Below, piece after piece: positions 57,041 to 64,000 of a DNA stretch of 64,000 bases; the stretch's first letter is position 1; the number at the start of each line of letters is the position of its first letter. The position numbers were made by a program, and so were the translations under genes. The notes beneath the pieces are model-generated. The model did no database searches, was not told where the DNA came from, and saw only the letters and a program-made list of their open reading frames with translations. The stretch is from Massilia sp. METH4. Lineage in GTDB: Bacteria; Pseudomonadota; Gammaproteobacteria; Burkholderiales; Burkholderiaceae_D. The stretch covers positions 5,084,001 through 5,148,000 of the forward strand of contig NZ_CP146614.1 in NCBI RefSeq assembly GCF_037094685.1, read 5' to 3'.

Positions 57041-58135
57041 ATGGCGGCCATGATCGGAACGACTTCACAAGATGGGCGGATGTGGCGCGGCGTGGCGCTC
57101 GCCTGGCTGGCCCTCGGCCTGTTCGATGCCACGCAGACGGTGGTATCGATGCACGCCATGGGCATGGAGCATGCATGGGTGACGCTGTTCCTTGTGACGG
57201 TGGCCTCCTGGCTCGTCTGGGCCCTGTGGACGCCGGTGGTGCTGCGCCTGCTACGGCGCTTTCCGCTACCCGCGCGCGATGCGCGGTCCTGGTGCCTGCA
57301 TGGCGTAGCCTGCCTCGCGGCCGGTGCGGCATGGGCTGCCTGGAGCGCCTTCCTCGAGCACACCACCGATCCCTTTGCCTATCCGCGCGGCCCGGATCCT
57401 TTCCTGCCGCTGTTCCAAGCGAAATTCATGGGCAACCTGGTGGGGGACGTCATCATCTATGGCGCGATCGTGGCGCTTTCCATCACCTTCGAGGCGCGTT
57501 CGCGGCTGTTGCAGCAGCAGGCGGCCAGCGCGCGGCTCGCGGAGCTCCTCGCGCAAACCCGCCTGACCGCACTCAGGCGGCAGCTCGAGCCGCACTTCAT
57601 CTTCAACGCCTTGAATGCCATCACGGCCCTGGTGCGCGAACAGCGCGGCGACGAAGCGATCGCCATCACGGCGGGCTTGGGCGACCTGCTGCGGCGGGTG
57701 ACCGACGACCCGGACCGGCAATTCGTGACGCTGGCCGACGAGCTGTCCTTCATCGAAAAATACCTCGCGATCCAGCAGACGCGCTTTGCCGAACGGCTGC
57801 GCTGCCGGATCGACGTTCCCGCCGCGCTGTTGCGCGCTCAGGTTCCGGAGTTTATCGTGCAGCCGCTGGTGGAAAACGCCATCAAGCACGGCATCGCGCG
57901 GCGCGCCAGGGGCGGCGAACTGCGCGTGAGCGCGGCTGCCGATGGTGCGCGGCTGGCGATCCAGGTCTACAACGACGGTCCGCCGCTGTCGGTGGGCGCC
58001 GGGGAGGGCGTGGGGCTGTCCAATTCGCGCCAGCGCCTGCACGCGCTGTATGGCGAGGCGCAGGCGCTCACGCTGCGCAACGAGGGCGATGGAGTGCTGG
58101 CCATGCTGGTGCTGCCTTATCGGGAGGAGCCATGA
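57041..58135 (+). CDS. LytS-type sensor histidine kinase
   Basis: 364 aa. About four membrane helices in the first 155 residues, then the His_kinase domain: RRQLEPHFIFNALNAI (His185) and a HATPase with VQPLVENAIKHGIA and GVGLSNSRQRL. No extracellular sensor loop of size. ATG at 57041 or 57050 both fit; the former is used. Pairs with the LytTR regulator gene by an ATGA overlap. Signal unknown. Confidence 0.92.
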   Translation: MAAMIGTTSQDGRMWRGVALAWLALGLFDATQTVVSMHAMGMEHAWVTLFLVTVASWLVWALWTPVVLRLLRRFPLPARDARSWCLHGVACLAAGAAWAAWSAFLEHTTDPFAYPRGPDPFLPLFQAKFMGNLVGDVIIYGAIVALSITFEARSRLLQQQAASARLAELLAQTRLTALRRQLEPHFIFNALNAITALVREQRGDEAIAITAGLGDLLRRVTDDPDRQFVTLADELSFIEKYLAIQQTRFAERLRCRIDVPAALLRAQVPEFIVQPLVENAIKHGIARRARGGELRVSAAADGARLAIQVYNDGPPLSVGAGEGVGLSNSRQRLHALYGEAQALTLRNEGDGVLAMLVLPYREEP

Positions 58136-58866
58136 CGGGAGGAGCCGTGAGCGGACACCCCGCACCCCTGCGTGCGGTGATCGTCGACGACGAACCGCTG
58201 GCACGCAGCAACGTGGCCTTGCTGCTGGCGCGCGACGCGACGGTGCAGGTGGTGGGCCAGTACGGCTCCGGGGAGGAGGCGCTGCCCGCGCTGGCGGCGC
58301 TGCAGCCGGACCTGGTATTCCTCGATATCGAGATGCCTGAGTGCGACGGCTTCGAACTGCTCGAGCGGGTTGGCCCCGCGCCGCCTTTCGCCATCGTCTT
58401 CGTCACCGCCCACCATCAGTTCGCGCTGCGCGCCTTCGAGGTGGGGGCACTCGACTACCTGCTCAAGCCCTACGACGACGCCCGCTTCGCGCGCGTGCTG
58501 GAGCGCGTCAAGGCGCGGCTGCGCGTACCCGGCGAAACGCGGCGCTTCATCGTGAAGAACGCCGGTTCGCTGGACGTGGTGCGGTACGCGGACATCGACT
58601 GGATCGAAGCGAGCGACTATTACGCCACCCTGCATGCCGGCGGCCGAGCGCACATGCTGCGCCGCAGCCTGGCCGAGCTGGAAAGCCTGCTGGCACCGCA
58701 CGGTTTCCAGCGCATCCACCGCTCGGCGATCGTCAACATGGAGCGCGTGCGCTCCCTGGAAATCCGCGCGGACGGCGAGTACGAGGTGGTGCTCGACGGT
58801 CCGCACCGCCTGCGCATGAGCCGGCGCTATCGCAAGGCGGTCGTGGAAAAGCTGGCGGTGGAGTGA
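58132..58866 (+). CDS. LytTR-family response regulator
   Basis: 244 aa from the ATG at 58132. Receiver domain with AVIVDDEPLARSN, phospho-acceptor Asp65 in LVFLDIEMPE and Lys in YLLKPYDD; then a LytTR DNA-binding domain (DIDWIEASDYYATLHAGG, GFQRIHRSAIVNMERV). Translationally coupled to the LytS kinase. The nearby TonB receptor 280 bp downstream is a possible target by position only. Confidence 0.94.
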   Translation: MTGGAVSGHPAPLRAVIVDDEPLARSNVALLLARDATVQVVGQYGSGEEALPALAALQPDLVFLDIEMPECDGFELLERVGPAPPFAIVFVTAHHQFALRAFEVGALDYLLKPYDDARFARVLERVKARLRVPGETRRFIVKNAGSLDVVRYADIDWIEASDYYATLHAGGRAHMLRRSLAELESLLAPHGFQRIHRSAIVNMERVRSLEIRADGEYEVVLDGPHRLRMSRRYRKAVVEKLAVE

Positions 58867-59148
58867 GCCACTGCGTTCGATCACGCCGTGACCGCTGGCG
58901 GGGCAAAAATGCGCAAGACGCCTTCGCCACGACGCAGGTCCGTTGACGACATCGGCGCGCAATGAGAGAAAAGTTGCCCTGGCGCGCAAAGGCATGAGCG
59001 CCGTCTCATTAATCATCTTCGTGAGCGTTTGCCCGATTGACGCGCCCGATTCCCGCTCCCTACCATCGATTCCGTTCACGGCTGCAAGGCAGCCCGCTGG
59101 ACGTGCGGAGGATGGAAACCGATAACGATTCGATTGGGGGATTCCAGC

Positions 59149-62100
59149 ATGCGGCAAAGGCAAAGCGGTAACACGAACACCCGGCAACAGCAATCCATAT
59201 CGGCCGTATTGGTCGCTACCTGCATGGCGGCAATCGTGCCGGGCCACGCGGCCGCGCAGGAGGTGCAGGAAGCCCCCGCGACCGTGGCGCCAGAAAACAA
59301 GGTCGTCGTCACCGGCACGCGCCTGGTGAACCGGGGTTTCCTGGCGCCGACACCGGTGACGGTGCTCGATGCCCAGGAGCTGAAGGTGACGGGCACGCAG
59401 AACCTCGAGGTACTGCTCACCGACACCCCGCAATTCACCGCCAGCCAGTTGAGCAGCCCCACGGCCAACACGATGCAGGCGGGCCAGCCATCCGGTACCG
59501 CCACGCTGAACCTGCGCAACCTGGGGCCGACGCGCAACCTGGTCCTCGTGAATGGCCGCCGCTTCGCCATCACGGGGCCGGGTTTCACCACCGACATCAA
59601 CGCAATTCCCGCCGCGCTGGTGCGCCGCATCGAAACGGTCACGGGCGGGTCGTCGGCCGTGTATGGCTCGGACGCGATCTCCGGTGTCGTAAACTTCATC
59701 CTGCGCGATAATTTCGAAGGCGTGGAACTGAACACGCAGCGCAGCTGGGACCAGCCGACGAAGACGCCGACGACCAGCGTCGACCTGACGGTGGGCGGCA
59801 ATTTCGCCAACAACCGCGGCAATGCCGTGCTGTCCCTGAACTACATGGACCGCGAAGGCATGACGCGCGGCGAACTGGGCGGCTATTCGCTGCCGTCGCT
59901 GGGCGATGGCTGCGTGACGGCGGCATCATGGTCGGCCACGCGCCCCGGCACGCCGCTGGCGGTGCCCGCGGGACAGACCTGCCTGTCCGCCGGCGGCCGG
60001 CCGGGACTGATCTACAGCGGCTCCTCCACCGTCCCGAATGGCCGCATCGGCAACTTGCCGGTCATCGGTTCGGCCGCGTCCAATCCAGCGCTGGATGCCG
60101 CCCTGCGTGCGGCCGGCTTGCAGGGCATGGGCACGCTGGGCGCGATCTTCGATGCCGGCGGCCGGGCCGTGCGGCCATATGTCGCGCCCGACGACGGCTA
60201 CGACCTGGGACCGCTGTCCTATGTCGTCACGCCGCAGAAGCGGTGGATGGGCAATGCCTTCGCCCACTACGATTTCAACGAACGCACCACGGGCTACCTC
60301 GAACTGCACTACAGCAGCAACACGGCGAAGGTGCAGATCGGCCCCACGAGCGCCAGCGGGAACTTCCTCGTCGATACGAACAACCCTTATCTGAGCCCGC
60401 AGATGCAGGAAGTGATGCGCCAGCTCGACCTGCGCGAGTCGGGCACCTTGCGCGCGACGAACGGCTCGCAGACCTTGACCACGGTGGCAGGCGACGGCCT
60501 CGCGCTCGTCAACCTGAACCGCCGGCTGTCCGACCTGGGCACGCGGCTGGCCGAAACCGACCATTCCGTGTATCGCTTCGCCATCGGCCTGAAGGGCGAG
60601 CTGCCATCGGTGTCGGAGAATTACCTGAGCGACCTGAAATACGACGTGTACTACACGAACGCCCGCACCACGGAATCGCAGTACCAGGCCGGCTCCATTT
60701 CGCTGTCGCGCTTCCAGAACGCCATGCTGGCGCAGAATGGCGCCGCGCCCGTATTGAATCCGTTCGGGCAGAACATGAGCGGTGCGGCGCGCGAGGCGAT
60801 CATGATCTCGTCCAACTCCGATATCGTGGCCGAGCAGCAGGTGGTCGCCGCCAACGTCACCGGCAAGCTGGCCGAGCTGCCGGCCGGGCCCGTGGATTTC
60901 TCGGCCGGCTTCGAGCGGCGCCACGCGTACAGCAAGTACACGCCGGATGCGTTCCTGGCCTCGGGCGACGTGTCGGGCTGGAACGCAGCGCGGCCCACCG
61001 AGGGTGAGTCGACCGTGAAGGAATTCTACGGCGAGGCGCGCGTGCCGCTGCTGAAGGACCGGGCGTTCGCGAAGAGCCTGTCCGTGAGCGGCGCCTTCCG
61101 CCGTTCGGACTACGACGTGGAGTCGGTCGGCAAGGTGTGGACCAGCTCCATCGGCACCGAGTGGGCGCCCACGGACAGCCTGACGTTCCGGGTGCAGCGG
61201 CAGAAGTCGATCCGCGCGCCGAACGTGGGCGAGCTGTTCGGCGGCCAGGGCCGCAACGGTCCGACGGCGATCGACCCGTGCTCGAGCCGCGCGGCCGCGG
61301 GCCAGCAGACGGCAGCCGTGCGCGCACTGTGCCAGGCGACCGGCGTGCCGGGCAACCTCGTGTTCGACGCATCGGTGCAACCCACGCAATTCCTCACGCA
61401 GATACTGGGCGGCAACCCGAACCTGGAGGCGGAAACTTCCCACACGACCACGGTGGGCGCGGTGTTCGCCCCGGGCACGGTGCGCGGCCTGCAACTGTCG
61501 CTCGACTTCTACCGCATCACGCTGGACAAGGCCATTTCCACCTTGGGCGGCGGCGGCATCCAGTCCGTGCTGGACCTGTGCTACTACACGATCCAGGACG
61601 TGGACAGCGTATACTGCCGGGCGATCAACCGCGACCCCGTCACCGGCCAGATCGCCGCGCCAACCTACGTGATGACGACGGCCGCCAATATCGGCGGCAT
61701 CGACACGCGCGGCGTGGACCTGGCGGCGCATTACGGTTTCAACACGGCGTGGGGCCTGTCCGGCGCCCCGTCGCGCTGGAACCTGGACACCAACTGGACG
61801 TATGTGGACGAGCTGACGTTTACGCCGATCCAGGATATCCCCGACGTGACGAACGAATGCGCGGGCACCTGGGGCGGCACTTGCGGCCAGCCCGTCTCGC
61901 GGTGGAAGGGCACGGCGCGCGTGACGCTGAACACGGGCAAGCTGATGCTCTCGGCCCGGGCGCGCTACAGCAGCAGCGTGGTGACGGACGCCTATGCGAT
62001 TCCCCTGCGCCGGGGCGCCACGCCGCCCGCCTACGACTCGCTGACCAACCCGAAGATCAAGGCCTACACGTATCTCGACCTGACGGCCGGTTATGACTTC

Positions 62101-62256
62101 AGCAAGTCGGTGAACCTGACGGCGGGCGTGCGCAACGTGACGGACAAGGATCCGCCGGTGCTGGGATCGACCCAGCTGCCGTCGAACAATTCCGTCTCGG
62201 CTACCTACGATCCGCTGGGCAGGACGTTCTTTGCCACCCTGAACATCCGCATGTAG
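59149..62256 (+). CDS. TonB-dependent receptor, likely oligosaccharide
   Basis: 1035 aa from the ATG at 59149 (GGGGGA upstream). Signal peptide to about residue 38 (GHAAAQE). Plug: KVVVTGTRLVNRGFLAPTPV, LRNLGPTRNLVLVNGRRF, IETVTGGSSAVYGSDAISGVVNFIL. The barrel ends RTFFATLNIRM, terminal strand of the outer-membrane barrel. The gene's last 52 bases overlap the 3' end of the convergent GH43 gene. Proximity to GH43 suggests a xylan- or arabinan-type substrate, inferred. Confidence 0.94.
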   Translation: MRQRQSGNTNTRQQQSISAVLVATCMAAIVPGHAAAQEVQEAPATVAPENKVVVTGTRLVNRGFLAPTPVTVLDAQELKVTGTQNLEVLLTDTPQFTASQLSSPTANTMQAGQPSGTATLNLRNLGPTRNLVLVNGRRFAITGPGFTTDINAIPAALVRRIETVTGGSSAVYGSDAISGVVNFILRDNFEGVELNTQRSWDQPTKTPTTSVDLTVGGNFANNRGNAVLSLNYMDREGMTRGELGGYSLPSLGDGCVTAASWSATRPGTPLAVPAGQTCLSAGGRPGLIYSGSSTVPNGRIGNLPVIGSAASNPALDAALRAAGLQGMGTLGAIFDAGGRAVRPYVAPDDGYDLGPLSYVVTPQKRWMGNAFAHYDFNERTTGYLELHYSSNTAKVQIGPTSASGNFLVDTNNPYLSPQMQEVMRQLDLRESGTLRATNGSQTLTTVAGDGLALVNLNRRLSDLGTRLAETDHSVYRFAIGLKGELPSVSENYLSDLKYDVYYTNARTTESQYQAGSISLSRFQNAMLAQNGAAPVLNPFGQNMSGAAREAIMISSNSDIVAEQQVVAANVTGKLAELPAGPVDFSAGFERRHAYSKYTPDAFLASGDVSGWNAARPTEGESTVKEFYGEARVPLLKDRAFAKSLSVSGAFRRSDYDVESVGKVWTSSIGTEWAPTDSLTFRVQRQKSIRAPNVGELFGGQGRNGPTAIDPCSSRAAAGQQTAAVRALCQATGVPGNLVFDASVQPTQFLTQILGGNPNLEAETSHTTTVGAVFAPGTVRGLQLSLDFYRITLDKAISTLGGGGIQSVLDLCYYTIQDVDSVYCRAINRDPVTGQIAAPTYVMTTAANIGGIDTRGVDLAAHYGFNTAWGLSGAPSRWNLDTNWTYVDELTFTPIQDIPDVTNECAGTWGGTCGQPVSRWKGTARVTLNTGKLMLSARARYSSSVVTDAYAIPLRRGATPPAYDSLTNPKIKAYTYLDLTAGYDFSKSVNLTAGVRNVTDKDPPVLGSTQLPSNNSVSATYDPLGRTFFATLNIRM

Positions 62257-63881
62257 GCCCCGTGCTGGCGCGCCACCCGGAACCAGTCGATGTCGATGTA
62301 GTTGCGGCGGATCTGGTCCGGGGTGGCGTTCGATCGCGGCTCGTCCTCGCTCGCGCGGACATAGGTGAATACGCCGGGCCGGCTGCCTTTCCACCATGAG
62401 AACTTCGCCAGCGGCGTGACGGGGCCGAAGTCCGTGAAGCCGCTCGTCCCGTCGAGGGCATACGAGAACTGCACGGTCTGATCGGCCCGCACGGTGGCGC
62501 GCAGCACGATGCTGCCGCCGTCGATCCGGGGACCGCGTGTTTCTTCGCCGCCGTTCGCATAGGTCAGGTAGGTCGTTGCGCCGGCGCGCGCGACGCCGAT
62601 CCAGGGCACCTTCACGCCGAACAGCGTGAGCCCGGCGCGCTGGCCGTCGCCCATTCCGGCCAGCTCGATGCGGGTGGTGATCTCGGAGGCCGGGCCTTGC
62701 AGGATCTGGGTGAGCGTGTTGCGCGCGCCGACCAAATGGCGGGCCTTGCCCGCTTCGATGCGCAGGAAGCCCGGCCGCTGCGCCAGGCTCCAGCGGCCGG
62801 GATCGGGGTTATGGTTCCACGACCATTGCAGCCCGAGCGTGCTGCCCGAGAATTCGTCGGAATCCTGCAGGCGCCAGCCGGGCGACTGCGCCGCCGTCCT
62901 CGGGGCGGCATGTTCGAGCACCGGCAAGCCTTCGTTCCCCATCACCGGCCAATCATCGCGCCAGGTCACCGGTTGCAGGTGCGTGATGCGGCCGAACGCC
63001 CCCGTGCTGTTGAAATGAACGAACCAGCCTTCGCCCGACGGCGTTTCCACATAGCCGCCCTGGTGCGGGCCGGCCAGGCCGTTGCCGGGGTGGAGCACGG
63101 TGCGGTGCTCGAAAGGCCCCTGTATCGAGCGGGCCCGCATTACCGCTTGCGGCCCCGTGCCGACCCCGCCGATGGGCGCGAAGATGTAGTAGTAGCCGTT
63201 GCGCTTGTAGACCTTCGGTCCTTCCAGCACGGGCAGCTTTTCCTTGTCCTCGACGATGGTGCGGCCGCCGTCGAGGAGCCGCGTGCCGTCCGGGCTCATC
63301 GCGTGCAGGATGATGGGGCCGGCGCCCACTTTCGAATGCACCAGCCAGGCCTTGCCGTCGTCGTCCCAGAACGGGCAGGGGTCTTCGTAGCCCGCCCCGG
63401 CCAGCACGGTGACCGGAGCCGACCATGGTCCTGCCGGGTGTTCGGCCGTGCTCATGAAGATGCCTTCGTCCGGCGTGGCCCAGTAGACGTGGAAGCGGCC
63501 GGCGTGGTGCCGGATCGCGGGCGCCCACACGCCGCCGGCGTAGCGCAGGCCGGGGCCGACGGGCTTGGAAGTGCTGTCCGTCAGCGTGTAGGGCGCGGCC
63601 AGGTCGTAGGAGGGGTGGAAATCGAGCTTCGGCAGCACGTGCCCGACGATCTTCCAGTGCACGAGGTCCTTCGATTGCAGGACCGGCAGGCCGGGCGAGA
63701 AATGGAAGCTGGAGGCGACGAGATAATAGTCTTCACCGACCCGTATCACGTCGGGATCCGAGTAATCGGCGTGGATGACCGGGTTGCGGTAGTGCTGTAT
63801 CGCGGTACCGTGCGGTGCCGCGGCGGCAAGGGCCACGCAGCAGCCGCCCAGCAGCCCGGCCAGGGCATGTCGCAGGTCCAT
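62205..63881 (-). CDS. Glycoside hydrolase family 43 (beta-xylosidase / arabinofuranosidase type)
   Basis: 558 aa with a signal peptide (residues 1-22). GH43 five-bladed propeller: RNPVIHADYSDPDVIRVGED (Asp42 base), GYEDPCPFWDDDGKAWLVHS (Asp167), and LEGPKVYKRNGYYYIF (Glu220 acid). A C-terminal DUF1349-like beta-sandwich (about 345-535) ends at the conserved YIDIDWFRV. The remaining 20 residues are not family-like and are encoded in the region antisense to the TonB receptor 3' end. Removes xylose or arabinose from plant polysaccharide. Exact linkage unknown. Confidence 0.92.
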   Translation of the reverse strand: MDLRHALAGLLGGCCVALAAAAPHGTAIQHYRNPVIHADYSDPDVIRVGEDYYLVASSFHFSPGLPVLQSKDLVHWKIVGHVLPKLDFHPSYDLAAPYTLTDSTSKPVGPGLRYAGGVWAPAIRHHAGRFHVYWATPDEGIFMSTAEHPAGPWSAPVTVLAGAGYEDPCPFWDDDGKAWLVHSKVGAGPIILHAMSPDGTRLLDGGRTIVEDKEKLPVLEGPKVYKRNGYYYIFAPIGGVGTGPQAVMRARSIQGPFEHRTVLHPGNGLAGPHQGGYVETPSGEGWFVHFNSTGAFGRITHLQPVTWRDDWPVMGNEGLPVLEHAAPRTAAQSPGWRLQDSDEFSGSTLGLQWSWNHNPDPGRWSLAQRPGFLRIEAGKARHLVGARNTLTQILQGPASEITTRIELAGMGDGQRAGLTLFGVKVPWIGVARAGATTYLTYANGGEETRGPRIDGGSIVLRATVRADQTVQFSYALDGTSGFTDFGPVTPLAKFSWWKGSRPGVFTYVRASEDEPRSNATPDQIRRNYIDIDWFRVARQHGAYMRMFRVAKNVLPSGS

Positions 63882-64000
63882 CGTCGTCTCCGTCTTGTCA
63901 GTGTTACCGGCCAGTAGAGACCGGCATGGCAGCGCATGTCAAGGCGGATCCGATCAATCGCGTGAGCGATACGCGCTAGCGCGCGCCCCGGTGCGCCCAG

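Noticed and set aside
56281..58866. An 861-codon frame containing the LytTR regulator
   Set aside because: The upstream two-thirds are shadows of the DJ-1 and kinase genes; the regulator begins at 58132.

Overview
The window looks like a chromosome segment of a GC-rich betaproteobacterium, most likely Oxalobacteraceae (Massilia / Pseudoduganella / Duganella type). This is inferred from gene content: PEP-CTERM proteins, large TonB-dependent receptors without an obvious plug-proximal sigma regulator, a prfB(frameshift)-HAD-lysS operon, a lolC-lolE-lolD-tatD cluster, and intergenic hairpin repeats with TGTCGCACAC-type arms. No rRNA, tRNA, CRISPR array, prophage or intact insertion sequence was recognised. 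Most of the DNA is ordinary chromosomal backbone with accessory islands. LAYOUT: 1-5.9 kb (minus strand) holds the N-terminal part of a TonB receptor, a secreted cyanophycinase-like S51 peptidase paired with a PEP-CTERM protein, a MITE-like element, and a MEDS sensor / hybrid histidine kinase pair. 6.2-24.6 kb is mostly housekeeping: serB-mfd, a PP2C phosphatase, a LysR/PhzF divergent pair, a class A PBP, glpD, a POT peptide transporter, ppnN, and the prfB-HAD-lysS operon with its programmed +1 frameshift. 24.8-26.1 kb encodes an unusual protein that resembles a very divergent RelA/SpoT nucleotidyltransferase. 26.2-27.9 kb is an SDR / AraC divergent pair. 28.1-32.5 kb is the most interesting locus: a compact minus-strand operon encoding a cohesin-like PEP-CTERM protein, a secreted lipase-like hydrolase and a dockerin-bearing secreted protein, followed by a small membrane protein. 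32.7-35.2 kb is a cpdB-like lipoprotein with a Sel1-repeat partner. 35.3-38.3 kb contains DUF817, DUF2288, a RES/Xre toxin-antitoxin pair and an NTF2-like lipoprotein. 38.3-46 kb is recJ with its conserved partner, the lipoprotein-release cluster, tatD and udk, then a decayed IS110 fragment. 46.3-48.5 kb is a PAS-PAS-GGDEF-EAL protein. 48.8-64 kb has two more TonB receptors, an alpha/beta hydrolase, ComEC, a DJ-1/PfpI-YHS fusion, a LytS/LytTR two-component pair, and a GH43 glycosidase whose 3' end overlaps a TonB receptor gene tail to tail. WORKING TOGETHER: several loci point to a polymer-degrading soil or plant-associated life. TonB receptors plus GH43 suggest uptake and hydrolysis of plant oligosaccharides. 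The cohesin-lipase-dockerin operon suggests a surface-anchored, calcium-dependent extracellular enzyme assembly, and the PEP-CTERM proteins imply an exosortase elsewhere in the genome. Gene starts were chosen from ribosome-binding sites, signal peptides and family alignments recalled from memory. No database search was possible.
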